Positions 23,432-32,734 of a DNA stretch of 64,000 nucleotides are shown here, one piece after another. Every line of letters starts with the position of its first letter. Positions within the stretch are counted from its first letter, which is position 1. The position numbers and the translations under genes are program-made. The DNA is from Candidatus Hydrogenedentota bacterium (GTDB lineage: Bacteria > Hydrogenedentota > Hydrogenedentia > Hydrogenedentales > CAITNO01), in the NCBI GenBank assembly GCA_012730045.1, contig JAAYBR010000143.1, positions 123,108-187,107 on the forward strand, given 5' to 3'. Below the pieces are notes generated by a model, which saw only the letters and a list, made by a program, of their open reading frames with translations, was not told the origin of the DNA and made no database searches.

Positions 23432-24850
23432 TCAGTCCTTCGGCACCCGGATGACGGTGATGTCCGGGTCGTTGCTGCCGCGCACGAAGCGGACCAGCAC
23501 CGACTTGCCCGGGACGGCATGCTTCTCCAGGGTGGAGAGGAAATCGGCCGGGGAGGCCACGGACTGCTGGCCGATCTCGGTGATGACGTCGCCCTGCATG
23601 AGCCGGGCCTCCTCCGCCGGGCTTCCCGGCTCGACATCGGTCACGACCACGCCGCGGAGCGCGGCGTCCAAGCCCATGCGCTCGAGCAGCTGCGGGGTCA
23701 GCTCCTGCACACGGATGCCGAGAACCGCCTTGTCCTGCGCGGCGCGCCCTTCCGCGAGGTTCCGCTCCATCAGGGTGATTTCAATGTCCGCGGGGGCCTT
23801 GTCCCGCCAGACTTCCAGGATGATCTTGGTGCCCGGCGTGAAGGAGGAAATCCGGCGGACCAGCTCGCTGGCGGTCTTCACGGGCTCCCCGTTGACCTTG
23901 CGCACCACGTCGTAGGTCTTGATGCCCGCCTTGTCCGCCGGCGTGTCCGGCTGGACCTGGCGCACGACCGCGCCGTCGCTGTCCGGCAGGCCGAGGGAGT
24001 CCACGTCGGCGTAGTCCTTCGCGTCGTCAATGGAGACGCCGAGGTAGCCGCGGGAGACCTTGCCCTTGGAGATGAGCATCGGGACGGCTTCCTTGGCCGT
24101 GTTGATCGGGATGGCGAAGCCGATGGAGTTGGCGCCGAGGATGATCGCCGTGTTGATGCCGACCACCTCGCCCCGGATGTTGCACAGGGGGCCGCCGCTG
24201 TTGCCCAGATTGATGGCGGCGTCCGTCTGGATCAGGTTCTGGAACGTGAGCCCCTGCGCGGCCAGCTCGGCCAGGCCCTCGCGCCCCAGGGCGCTGATGT
24301 GGCCCACGGACATGGACCCCTCAAGTCCCCGCGGACTCCCGAAGGCGATGGAAAACTCGCCCACCTTCAGCGCGTCCGAGTCGCCCAGGGGAATGGCGCG
24401 CAGCGGCTCGTCCGCCTCGATTTTGATCACTGCCAGGTCCGTTTCCGGGTCGGTGCCGGAGACGACCGCCTCGTACTCCTTGCCGTTGGAGAACCGGACG
24501 GTGATCTCCTCCGCCTCCTCCACGACGTGGTTGTTGGTGATGATGTAGCCCTCGGCGTCGTAGACGAACCCGGATCCGGTGCCCCGGGGCCGGGCGGGCA
24601 TTCTGCGGCGGTCCTCCGGGGACGGGACGGGCAGGTTGAAGAAGCGGTAGAGCTCCTCCATCCGGCCCATTTCCATGCCCTGGTCCTTTCCCTTCACGTC
24701 AATGGTGACCACGGAGGGGCGTATTTGGTCATGCAGCTGGACGAAGCCGTCCTCGAGCTGCTGCAGGATGGGGGGCTGCGCGGAGGCGTTGCCCGGCGCG
24801 GCCAGGGCGGCGACGGCCGCCAGGGCGATCAGGAAGGCGTGTTTTCTCAT
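23432..24850 (-). CDS. Periplasmic serine endoprotease, DegP/DegQ type
   Basis: 472 residues with a signal peptide (1-24), a trypsin-fold domain and two PDZ domains (about 255-345 and 365-465). The triad is His108 (TNNHVVE), Asp138 (ETDLAV) and Ser218 (NLGNSGGPL). DegP/DegQ proteins degrade or refold damaged envelope proteins. ATG 24850 is chosen from its GGAG site and the following signal peptide. It lies 25 bp behind glnD as the last gene of the long Bat run and ends before the perfect palindrome at 23381-23414. It is the second Deg protease in this window. Confidence 0.93.
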   Translation of the reverse strand: MRKHAFLIALAAVAALAAPGNASAQPPILQQLEDGFVQLHDQIRPSVVTIDVKGKDQGMEMGRMEELYRFFNLPVPSPEDRRRMPARPRGTGSGFVYDAEGYIITNNHVVEEAEEITVRFSNGKEYEAVVSGTDPETDLAVIKIEADEPLRAIPLGDSDALKVGEFSIAFGSPRGLEGSMSVGHISALGREGLAELAAQGLTFQNLIQTDAAINLGNSGGPLCNIRGEVVGINTAIILGANSIGFAIPINTAKEAVPMLISKGKVSRGYLGVSIDDAKDYADVDSLGLPDSDGAVVRQVQPDTPADKAGIKTYDVVRKVNGEPVKTASELVRRISSFTPGTKIILEVWRDKAPADIEITLMERNLAEGRAAQDKAVLGIRVQELTPQLLERMGLDAALRGVVVTDVEPGSPAEEARLMQGDVITEIGQQSVASPADFLSTLEKHAVPGKSVLVRFVRGSNDPDITVIRVPKD

Positions 24851-24875
24851 GGTGTGCTCCTTTTCAGGTTGCTGT

Positions 24876-27563
24876 TCAGGTTCCGGGGTGTCCGAAGATA
24901 GCCTCGCGGAGGCTGGTCCGGACGGATTCCAAGGCACGTTTGTCTTCAATTTTCCGGCCGTCCTTTCGGACGTAGAACGAGTCGCGCACCCTGCCCACCT
25001 CGGTCATGATGTGCGCCGCCGTCACGTCCACGCCCGTGCGGGCGAGGGTGCGCGCGATGTCGTGCAGGAGGCCGGTTCGGTCTCCGGTCACCACGTCCAC
25101 CACCGTGTCTGTGCGGGACGCGCGATTGTCTATCTCAACGACGGTCCTCACGGGAACGACTGACGTGCGCAGGGCGAAAAGACGGGTGCGCGCGCGCTCC
25201 ACGAGGGGCTCGGCCTCCTCCCCGCCCCCGAGCACGTCGCGCAGGAGCCCCTCCAGTTCCGCGAACTCGTTCTCCGTGAGCGGCCGCCGCGACACGGAGT
25301 CCTCCACCAGAAAACAGTCCACCACCCAGCCGTCATTCCGGGTGAAGAGGGCGGCGTTCTGGATGCTTATCAGGCGCGAGGCCATGACACCCGCGATGTC
25401 GGCAAAGAGGCCGCGCCGGTCGCGCGTGCAGACGATGACCTCGCTGGGGCCGGCGTCCCCGCTTCCCAGACATCTGACCCCGAGTCCCGAGCGGGCGGCG
25501 TCCTCCAGGCAGGCCAGATGGGCGGCCACCTGCGCGGGGGAGAAGGTGAACACATAACGGTCGCCCATGCCCGCCAGGTGCGCGAGCACCGCGTCGCGGG
25601 GGCGGTCCGGCAGGCCGTCGGCGATGAGGGCCGCCTTTGCCCCGCGCAGGTCCTGCTCCCCGGGGGTCTCGCGCCCCGTCAGCAGGCGCTCGGTCTGGAA
25701 GTGGAGCTTCATGAGCAGGGAGCCCTTCCACTCGTTCCAGACATTGGGCGCGACGGCGCAGAGGTCGGCATAGGTGACCAGGAGGAGCATGGCGAGCGTG
25801 TCGGGCGACCGCACGAGTCCGGCGAACCCCTGGACAACGTCCAGATCCTCCGTGTCCCGGTAGAACGCGATGTCCGACATGGTCATGTGGTGCTCGACGA
25901 GGAAGAGCACGCGGAGGGCGTCGTGCTCGGGCAGGGCGAGCCGGTCGCAGACGGCGCGGGCGACGCGGACGCCCTCTGCGACATGGATCTCGCCGGCGGC
26001 CTTTCCCAGGTCGTGCAGAAGGATGGACAGCACGAGCAGGTGGGGCTCTCCGATCCGTTCGAGGACCTCGTTCAGGAAGCGGCCGACGGGCCCTTTCATG
26101 GCGGGGATCTCCGCGAGGGCCTCCACGGCCCGGAGGGTGTGCTCGTCGACGGGGGAGCTGTGAAAATCCTCGTAGCGGACCAGTCCGCGGACGGCGGCGA
26201 ACTCCGGGAGGTAGGCGCCGAGGACGCCGGTCCGGGCGGCCTCGCGCAGGGCGGTGCCCGCGCCGGAGAAGCGTCCGCAGACGGCGAGGAAGAAGCGGCG
26301 GACCACGTTGCTCTCGCGGAACTCCTGGCCCGCGAGGCGGGCGTTGAGGGAAACCCAGTGCGCGGTGCCGGGGCTGAGGGGGGCGACCCTTCGGGCGCAC
26401 TCCCAGAAAACCTCCATGAGGCGCGCGGGGTTCTCGGCGAACCAGTTCTTGTCCGACGGGTCCGCGCAGAGCTGGCCGTTGTGCAGGGTCATGCGGGCGC
26501 GGTTCTGCGCCCGGTCGGCGAAGAGCGAGGCGATGCCGGCCTGGTCGCAGACGCGGGCGGCGGCGTGCATGAACTCGCGCACGCGCGCGGCGCTCTGGTA
26601 GTAGTCCTCCATGAGGCGCCCGACCGCGCCGGCGCTTCCGGTGCCGTAGCCGAACACGGAGGCGATGTGGGCCTGCATGGGGAAGGCCAGCCGGTTGTCG
26701 CAGCGTCCGGCGTGGAAGTGCATCTCGTTGCGTGTCCGCCAGAGGAAGTCGAGGCTCTCCATCAGGTCCAGATGCTCCATCGGCGTGATGAGCCCCTCGC
26801 GCTCCATGTCGTCGAGGGAGAAGACGCCCCTGCCGAGCATGACCATCCACAGGGCGGCGTGGAAGTCCCGCAAACCGCCCGCGTTCTCCTTGATGTCCGG
26901 CTCCGGGGCGTAGAGGTCCCGCTGTTCGGCCGGGAGGGACTCCAGGCGCTCGCGCCGCCGGATATGCGCGAGGATGCCCTCCTTGGTCCGGGAGGGCAGG
27001 TCGGCGAGCAGGAGTTTCAGCCGGCCCAGGGTGGTGGCGTCCCCCCCCACCAGGCGCGCCTGGAGGTAGGTGGTGCAGACCTGGGGGTCCGTGGCCGCCA
27101 GTGCGGCCGCCTCGCCGACACTGTGCAGGGCGAATCCGGCGGAGAACCCGATGTCCCAGAAAAGGGGGTGCAGAAAACTGGCCAGGCGCTCGATCTCCCC
27201 GTCCAGTTCGGAGTCGAACAGCAGGGAGACGTCCAGGTCGGAAAAGGGGCTCATCTCCCCCCGTCCGTAGCCGCCCAGGGCGCACAGGGCCACGCGGTTG
27301 AGCACAACGCCGGAGTTGCGGCTCCAGGCCAGGCCGAACTCGAGGGCGGCGCGCACCACGTCGTCGCACAGCACGGTGAGCTGGTGCAGCGTGTTTGCCC
27401 CGGACTCCCCGGCTGCGTGGCGGTTCCGGATGGCGCGCCGGCTTTCGAGCACGTGCATGCGGATGGCCTGCAGGCACACCGCATGGGGCACCTCCCGGAA
27501 CTGGCGGGGCTCCGTGCGGGCCAGGCCGCGCAGGGTGTCGAAATCGGCCGCCGCAACGGTCAT
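24876..27563 (-). CDS. glnD: [Protein-PII] uridylyltransferase/uridylyl-removing enzyme
   Basis: The nitrogen sensor that uridylylates PII proteins when glutamine is low and reverses this when it is high. The 895 residues carry every domain: nucleotidyltransferase (GGYGRGE at 97-103, SDLD at 108-111), the GlnD linker (DIKENAGGLRDF near 223-234), an HD domain (His474 and HD at 517-518), and two C-terminal ACT domains (about 708-780 and 815-890) that bind glutamine. ATG 27563 overlaps the stop of the preceding BatE-like gene as ATGA. No glnB, glnA or amtB lies nearby; coupling to Bat genes is unusual. Confidence 0.94.
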   Translation of the reverse strand: MTVAAADFDTLRGLARTEPRQFREVPHAVCLQAIRMHVLESRRAIRNRHAAGESGANTLHQLTVLCDDVVRAALEFGLAWSRNSGVVLNRVALCALGGYGRGEMSPFSDLDVSLLFDSELDGEIERLASFLHPLFWDIGFSAGFALHSVGEAAALAATDPQVCTTYLQARLVGGDATTLGRLKLLLADLPSRTKEGILAHIRRRERLESLPAEQRDLYAPEPDIKENAGGLRDFHAALWMVMLGRGVFSLDDMEREGLITPMEHLDLMESLDFLWRTRNEMHFHAGRCDNRLAFPMQAHIASVFGYGTGSAGAVGRLMEDYYQSAARVREFMHAAARVCDQAGIASLFADRAQNRARMTLHNGQLCADPSDKNWFAENPARLMEVFWECARRVAPLSPGTAHWVSLNARLAGQEFRESNVVRRFFLAVCGRFSGAGTALREAARTGVLGAYLPEFAAVRGLVRYEDFHSSPVDEHTLRAVEALAEIPAMKGPVGRFLNEVLERIGEPHLLVLSILLHDLGKAAGEIHVAEGVRVARAVCDRLALPEHDALRVLFLVEHHMTMSDIAFYRDTEDLDVVQGFAGLVRSPDTLAMLLLVTYADLCAVAPNVWNEWKGSLLMKLHFQTERLLTGRETPGEQDLRGAKAALIADGLPDRPRDAVLAHLAGMGDRYVFTFSPAQVAAHLACLEDAARSGLGVRCLGSGDAGPSEVIVCTRDRRGLFADIAGVMASRLISIQNAALFTRNDGWVVDCFLVEDSVSRRPLTENEFAELEGLLRDVLGGGEEAEPLVERARTRLFALRTSVVPVRTVVEIDNRASRTDTVVDVVTGDRTGLLHDIARTLARTGVDVTAAHIMTEVGRVRDSFYVRKDGRKIEDKRALESVRTSLREAIFGHPGT

Positions 27564-28351
27564 GGCCGCGCCTCCCCCGTGTCCGGCGGCGGGGCGGGGG
27601 CGCCGTCGCCGCGCAGGAACGACGCGGGCGCGTCCACGGGCACGATGGCGGCGCGCGCAAGCCAGCCGCGCTCCCCGCCGACGGTGGAGACCAGCGCCCA
27701 GTCCTGGGCGGTGCGCTCCACGGCGACCCGGTCGCCCTCGTACAGCATGAAGCGCGGGGTGTCCTCCGTGCTCCGGGAGAAGTAGACGGGAACCTCGGTG
27801 TCCACGGCCACGGCGAGGGGCACGGGGTTCGCCTTGGACCAGGCCGCGCCCGCCGTCAGGGCGAGCAGGGCGCACCCCGCCGCCGCCGCGGTCTTCCAGT
27901 AGGGAATCCGCCGGATCTGCGCCGCCGTGAGGAGGGTAAGCAGTCCCCACCAGAAGAAGAGGGCCAGGCCGGCCGCGATGCCGGGACGAAGCCCGTCGGC
28001 CCAGAAGAAGAGCGCCTGCCGCCAGTCGGCGGGCAGGGGGCGCGCGAGGTTCCGCTGGGTTCGTTCCAGCACCTTTTCCAAATTGACGCGGGCCGCCTCC
28101 AGTGCGGGGTCCAGACGCAGGGCGCGCTCATAGCAGGCCACCGCCTCGCCGAGTTCGCCGGCCTGGAAGAGGGCGTTGCCGAGGTTGTAGAACACCGCCG
28201 CGTTGCCCGGCTCCGCCTCGGCAACGGCGGCGAACTTCTCCGCCGCCAGGGCGTGGTTTCCCTCCCGGTAGGCGGTCTTGCCCGCGGCGAAGTCCTCCAG
28301 GACTGCCGGGGAGGCGAGGGTGATCAGCACAGCCGCAACCAGGTGTGTCAT
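27560..28351 (-). CDS. BatE-like TPR and SH3-type membrane protein
   Basis: 263 residues: an N-terminal signal, two or three TPR units (about 25-95; NAAVFYNLGNALFQAGELGEA), two membrane helices (about 112-135 and 145-162), and a C-terminal SH3-like domain (VYFSRSTEDTPRFMLYEGD and GGERGWLARAAI). This matches BatE, the last protein of Bat aerotolerance operons, thought to sit in the inner membrane with TPRs outside. It overlaps BatD by 4 bp upstream and glnD by 4 bp downstream (ATGA both times). Confidence 0.82.
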   Translation of the reverse strand: MTHLVAAVLITLASPAVLEDFAAGKTAYREGNHALAAEKFAAVAEAEPGNAAVFYNLGNALFQAGELGEAVACYERALRLDPALEAARVNLEKVLERTQRNLARPLPADWRQALFFWADGLRPGIAAGLALFFWWGLLTLLTAAQIRRIPYWKTAAAAGCALLALTAGAAWSKANPVPLAVAVDTEVPVYFSRSTEDTPRFMLYEGDRVAVERTAQDWALVSTVGGERGWLARAAIVPVDAPASFLRGDGAPAPPPDTGEARP

Positions 28352-30108
28352 GGGGCCGTCCCCTCCATCAGCGCCCGCCGCAGGGGCTCCAGCAGGGCCT
28401 CGGCGCGCGCCCGCAGGGATTCCAGGTCTCCGGGCGGCAGTGCGGCCCCCGAATAGCGCGCCCTTTCGCAGGCGCGCAGGATGTCCGTGGTCTCCTTGAC
28501 CAAGGAAAGGTCGCACCCGTGTCCGCCCAAAAGGTCGGCCACGTCGGACGCGGTGAGTCCGGCGGCGTTGACGTTGACCAGGTCGGCGACGAAACCGGCG
28601 AGGGCGAGCTGGACCGGTTCCGCCGACTGGCCGTCGGCGCGGCCGAGCGCCCCCCGGGCGCGTTTCAGGGCATGCTGCCGCCGGGCGTAGGGAATGTCCG
28701 TCTCCAGGCGCCGCCGGCGGTGCAGCCAGAGCCACAGCCCGCCGTACAGGGGGAGGGGCAGCAGCGCGGCCAGCAGGGCCAGGGCCGGTCCAGTCCGCCG
28801 CGCGCCAAGCCCCGCGTCCTCGATGAGCGGCAGCAGGTCGTCGCTGACCGGAAGCACCACCGAGCGCTGCTCCTCCCGGGCGCCGCCCGCAGTGACCAGC
28901 TCCTGGGAGCCCTGGGCCGCGACGGCCACGGTGATCTTGCGCGCGGGGATGCTCTCGGTCTTGTAGTTCTTCAGGATGGGGGCGAAGAACACGTAGGAGA
29001 CCTCCGGCAGTTCGTGTTCGCCGGGCTCCAGGGGCGTGACGGCATAGCGGAACTGCTTGGTCCCGTTTCCCGCCGCCGCGTTGTCCTGCACCGTCTCCAC
29101 CTCCGGCCCCGCCAGGTGCGCCCACGGGATGGGCGGGACCGAGGGCGCGCCGATGGAGTCCGGGTTGCCCTCGCCGGTCACGGAGATGACCCACTGCGCG
29201 GGCACGCCCTGGGCGAGAATGCCCGAGGGGAATTCCGCAGTGACCCGGTACTTGCCGACGGCCCCCGAAAAGCCATCGGGCGGCGCGGGAAGGGGCTTGA
29301 CGGTCACCGCGATTTCCGGGGCGGCAAAGCCGCGTATGGCGGACGCGGGCCGCCAGCCGTCCGACCAGATGACCTGCCCCTGCCACCGCCAGCCCCCGAT
29401 GGCCAGGGTGCCCGATGTGGTGGGGTACAGCACCTGGGAGATTTCCGTGACCCGGTAGGAGAGGTTTCCCCGGGTCTCCTTGGACTGCCGGCTGGTCTGG
29501 GGGCCGGTGTAGAATCCGGAAGTCTCCGGCAGGGGGAGGTTCTGGGGGGTGCGCAGGTCCACGTTGAACGAGTCAAGAATCAGAATCCGCAGCAGGAGCG
29601 TCACCGCCTCCCCCTGAAACACCTCGCTCTTGTCCACCCGCGTCTCCGCCATCGCCATCTCCTCGACCGAGATGCCGTCGTTGCGCGCCCCACTCTGGCG
29701 GCCGCCGGCCACCGGCCCGCCCACCTCAAGCGTGAGGGGCTGGGTGAGGTATTCCTGGCCGTCCACGCTGATCTTGACCGGGGGAATGCGGTAGGTGCCC
29801 TCTTTCTCGGCCCATCCGCGATAGCGCCAGGTGCGGCTTTGGGACTTGGTGGACCGGCCGTTCACAATGGTGAAACTGGACGCGGAACTCACCTCGGGCG
29901 CGTCCAGCACCAGCCCCGTGTCCGTGACGGGGGTCACATCGGGGTTGCGGACATCGCTGCCCGCCGCCTGAAGCGTCAGCAGGAACACCTCCCCCACGCC
30001 GACCCTGTTCGTGGACAGGGACGCGCTGACGGGGCTCTGCTGGCACCAGGCCGCCAGCCCCGGCAGAAGCGCCGCGAAGACCGCGGTTTTCCAGAGGATT
30101 CCGCGCAT
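28348..30108 (-). CDS. batD: BatD protein (oxygen-tolerance family)
   Basis: A 586-residue, mostly extracytoplasmic protein: signal peptide, repeated Ig-like beta domains (SASLSTNRVGVGEVFLLTLQ at the start of the mature part; TYRIPPVKI, TVKPLPAPP), one membrane helix near 455-475 and a cytoplasmic tail. This is the BatD family of MoxR/Bat operons; its molecular role is unknown, perhaps scaffolding of the VWA proteins. ATG 30108 overlaps the previous stop as TGATG; two or three GTGs just upstream are less likely. Confidence 0.85.
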   Translation of the reverse strand: MRGILWKTAVFAALLPGLAAWCQQSPVSASLSTNRVGVGEVFLLTLQAAGSDVRNPDVTPVTDTGLVLDAPEVSSASSFTIVNGRSTKSQSRTWRYRGWAEKEGTYRIPPVKISVDGQEYLTQPLTLEVGGPVAGGRQSGARNDGISVEEMAMAETRVDKSEVFQGEAVTLLLRILILDSFNVDLRTPQNLPLPETSGFYTGPQTSRQSKETRGNLSYRVTEISQVLYPTTSGTLAIGGWRWQGQVIWSDGWRPASAIRGFAAPEIAVTVKPLPAPPDGFSGAVGKYRVTAEFPSGILAQGVPAQWVISVTGEGNPDSIGAPSVPPIPWAHLAGPEVETVQDNAAAGNGTKQFRYAVTPLEPGEHELPEVSYVFFAPILKNYKTESIPARKITVAVAAQGSQELVTAGGAREEQRSVVLPVSDDLLPLIEDAGLGARRTGPALALLAALLPLPLYGGLWLWLHRRRRLETDIPYARRQHALKRARGALGRADGQSAEPVQLALAGFVADLVNVNAAGLTASDVADLLGGHGCDLSLVKETTDILRACERARYSGAALPPGDLESLRARAEALLEPLRRALMEGTAP

Positions 30109-30935
30109 CACCACCACCCCCCCTTGAAGTCAATCCGCTGGCGGACATTGCGGAGCTCCTTCTGCTCGCGCTTGTCCGTCTCCTCCAGCGATTCCAGGAG
30201 GGCGCGCAGGCTTCCGTTCTCCATGTCCTTCTCTTCCTCCTCCGTCCCGTCCTCCTGCTCTTCCGCCGCAGGCTGCGTCTCCTGCTCCTCCGCGGTCTGG
30301 GGCTCTTCCTGTTTCTCCTTTTCCTGTTCCTTCTCCTCCTCCTGCTGCTGCCCCTGCTGTTGATCCTGCTTCTGCTGGTCCTGCTGTTCCTGCTGGTTCT
30401 GGTCGCTCTTGGACTGCTCGGAGGACTGTTCGGAGGGCCGGGTCAAGAGTACCACAAGTTCGCCGGGGGCCAGAGGCATGCCCCGGAAGACGACGGTGTC
30501 GCCGGGCCGCGCCTGCACCGTGCCCGCGAGGGCGGTGACAATTTTTCCGTCGAGGAGCGCCTCAATGCGCACTTCCATCGCCGCCGTGTCGCCGTCCTGG
30601 GACGGCAGCAGGGTGACGGCGGCGGAATAGGTCGCGTTGATGGGGAAGCGGGTTTCCTGTCCCGGCGCGAGTTCCCGGGCCGCCGTTCCAACAAACTCGT
30701 ATCCCGCGAAACCGAGGGGCTTAAGGGCGGCCTCCAGTGCGGCCAGGCGGTCGTCCGCCGGGGGCACGGCCACCGGGGGATTGACGCCGCAGACGGCGGT
30801 CAGGACGCAGGCCACGGGTGCGGGCGCCGTGCCGGGGCCGGGGGCCGCGGCGGGCGGCGCCAATTGGGCGGCCGCGAGGGCGCCGCATCCGGCGGCGGAA
30901 AGGGCGATGAGCAGGCATCGGAGCAAGGGCGTCAT
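30108..30935 (-). CDS. Q/E-rich exported protein at the BatC position
   Basis: 275 residues. A hydrophobic N-terminus (about 1-24, with a Cys in SAAGC that could be lipidated, though the box is imperfect) is followed by a small beta domain (about 60-165). Then comes a striking stretch of Gln, Glu and Lys (about 170-235), probably a charged coil. The C-terminus RQRIDFKGGWW is compact and aromatic. The short conserved end after a low-complexity region resembles the C-termini of TPR-type Bat proteins, but I see no TPR here. It overlaps both neighbours (ATGA upstream, TGATG downstream), so it belongs to the operon. Function unknown. Confidence 0.72.
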   Translation of the reverse strand: MTPLLRCLLIALSAAGCGALAAAQLAPPAAAPGPGTAPAPVACVLTAVCGVNPPVAVPPADDRLAALEAALKPLGFAGYEFVGTAARELAPGQETRFPINATYSAAVTLLPSQDGDTAAMEVRIEALLDGKIVTALAGTVQARPGDTVVFRGMPLAPGELVVLLTRPSEQSSEQSKSDQNQQEQQDQQKQDQQQGQQQEEEKEQEKEKQEEPQTAEEQETQPAAEEQEDGTEEEEKDMENGSLRALLESLEETDKREQKELRNVRQRIDFKGGWW

Positions 30936-31636
30936 TTCTCGTCCTCCCCTGCCTTTTCCGGGACCACCAGGCGGGCCGCGTTGCCCTCGCTTTCGACCCG
31001 GGCGCCCGGCCACTGGGTGTCTATGTTCAGGAAGTAGGCGCGCGGCGGCTGTTTCTGGTCTTCCGGCGGCGGCTGCTGTTCCTGCCCCTCCTGCTTCTCC
31101 GGCGGGTTCTGGAGCAGTTCCTTGAGCCGCAGGCGGAGGTGGTCCAGATTGGTCTGAGCGCCCGGATGATCGGGATGCTCCTCCAGGAACTTGTCAAACG
31201 CCGTGATGGCGCCCCGCAGGGCGGCGACAGCCTCCTGGTGCTGCTCCTTTTCGGCGGGGTGCGCCAGGGCGGCGCGCGCCAGCGCGGCGGCCCGCGCAAA
31301 GGCCGCGCGGGGCTTCCATTCGGGCGGGGCCGCCGACTCGGCCACGCCGAACATGCGCTCCGCCTCTGCGTACATCTCCAGCGCGGCCGCGGGGTCCGCC
31401 TCGGCGCGGGCGGCGGCCGCGGCATACAGGGCCTCGCCGAGGGCGTAGTTTAGTTCGGGGGCGTCCGGGTGGTCCACCTGGGCCTCCCGGAGGGCCTCCA
31501 CCGCCTGGTCGGGCTGCCCGGAGACGGTGAGTTCCTGCGCCTTTTTCAGCACGGTGCCGACGCCCGCCGCGTGCGCGGCGGCGGCAAGCACCAGGGCGCA
31601 GAGGATGAACACGGCCAGGGGGAAGCGCTTATCCAT
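30932..31636 (-). CDS. TPR protein of the Bat operon
   Basis: 234 residues with a signal peptide (1-23) and TPR-like helices (about 28-160: AQELTVSGQPDQAVEALREA, ALGEALYAAAAARAEAD, LEEHPDHPGAQTNL). A P/Q/E-rich linker and a short folded end follow. It fits the TPR partner (BatC-like) of the VWA proteins. It begins eight bases inside the batB 3' end. Confidence 0.78.
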   Translation of the reverse strand: MDKRFPLAVFILCALVLAAAAHAAGVGTVLKKAQELTVSGQPDQAVEALREAQVDHPDAPELNYALGEALYAAAAARAEADPAAALEMYAEAERMFGVAESAAPPEWKPRAAFARAAALARAALAHPAEKEQHQEAVAALRGAITAFDKFLEEHPDHPGAQTNLDHLRLRLKELLQNPPEKQEGQEQQPPPEDQKQPPRAYFLNIDTQWPGARVESEGNAARLVVPEKAGEDEK

Positions 31637-32723
31637 GTTCGGCGAGCCTCCCCGCCGCGCGCAGGCGGCGTGCCCGGACCACGGGGATCAGGGCAAGCCA
31701 CAACGCCTCGGCGGCGAAACAGAGCATGGCGGCGGCCAGGGGCCAGCGGTAGCGGTTGACCCGGTTGAAGCGGAGTTCGCTGGACAGGGCCCTGGCGCGC
31801 ACCTGCTCCCACTCGCCGTGAAGAAAGGCCACGTCCGCGTTGTCGGCGGTGGCGCGGGCGTAGGCCCCGCCGTTCTCCTTCGCCAGCCGCGAGAGGTTTT
31901 CCTCGTCCAGCCGGGAGAGCCGGGTTCGCTGGTCCTCCGGCACCCGGGCATAGCGCTGCATCCATGCAGGGTAGCTGATCTGAGCACCCTCGGGGGTGCC
32001 GATGCCCAGCACATAGATGCCCGCGTAGTCCCGCATTTCCGCGCCCGTGGCCAGCACGTCGCCCGAGGTCTGCTCGCCGTCCGTGACCACGAGGACGACC
32101 CGGGCGTGGCGCTGGTCGCCGCCGGATTTCTGGACGTCCTCGTCGAACATGCGCCGGGCCTCCCGGAGGGCTGCGGCGAGGTCGCTGCCCTCGATGCTCA
32201 GGGTGTCGGAGGAGACGGCGTCGAGCACGGTGCGGAAATAGTTGTGGTCGAGGGTGAGCGGCACCTGGCAGGACGCCTCCCCCGCGAAGGCAACCAGCCC
32301 GAAACGGTCGCCGGGGGACAATTCCACAAGGGACTGTATCTTCTGCCGGGCCTTTTCCAGCCGCGTGGGCAGCGGGTTCTGGGCGTTCATGCTTTCCGAC
32401 GTGTCCAGCAGCACCAGGACATCGCGTCCGGACCGTGCGGTCTTTCGCCACGCGCTGCCCCACTTGGGCTGGGCCAGCGCAACGAGCAGAAAGGCCACGC
32501 CCAGCACCGTGAATACCGCCAGGGGGAGCCGGATCCGGTCCGTGTAGCCTTCCAGCAGGCGGGGGGCCAGCCCCGCGTCCACAAGCAGGGAGAGCCTGCG
32601 GCGGCGGCGTTGTTCGCTGTAAAACAGCAGCAGCGCCGCGGCCACCGTCACGAGGAGGCCCGCGGAGACCCACAGCGGCGCCTGCGCCGCGGGGAAGGCA
32701 AACTGTATGTCCGTCACGCCCAT
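31629..32723 (-). CDS. batB: BatB: membrane VWA-domain protein
   Basis: 364 residues: two N-terminal membrane helices (about 15-35 and 65-85), then a von Willebrand A domain with its metal site DTSES at 107-111, the second-loop threonine/aspartate segment and VLVVTDGEQTSG, and a C-terminal helix (about 325-345). The VWA domain faces the periplasm between helices, as in the BatA/BatB pair. ATG 32723 is favoured by a GGAAA site; an open frame further upstream overlaps batA. It is 11 bp after batA. Confidence 0.87.
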   Translation of the reverse strand: MGVTDIQFAFPAAQAPLWVSAGLLVTVAAALLLFYSEQRRRRRLSLLVDAGLAPRLLEGYTDRIRLPLAVFTVLGVAFLLVALAQPKWGSAWRKTARSGRDVLVLLDTSESMNAQNPLPTRLEKARQKIQSLVELSPGDRFGLVAFAGEASCQVPLTLDHNYFRTVLDAVSSDTLSIEGSDLAAALREARRMFDEDVQKSGGDQRHARVVLVVTDGEQTSGDVLATGAEMRDYAGIYVLGIGTPEGAQISYPAWMQRYARVPEDQRTRLSRLDEENLSRLAKENGGAYARATADNADVAFLHGEWEQVRARALSSELRFNRVNRYRWPLAAAMLCFAAEALWLALIPVVRARRLRAAGRLAEHG

Positions 32724-32734
32724 GAGGTTTCCAT

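Noticed and set aside
24876..27950. A longer GlnD starting about 130 codons upstream
   Set aside because: The extra part lies inside the BatE coding sequence and reads as low-complexity; ATG 27563 gives the normal GlnD start and an ATGA overlap.
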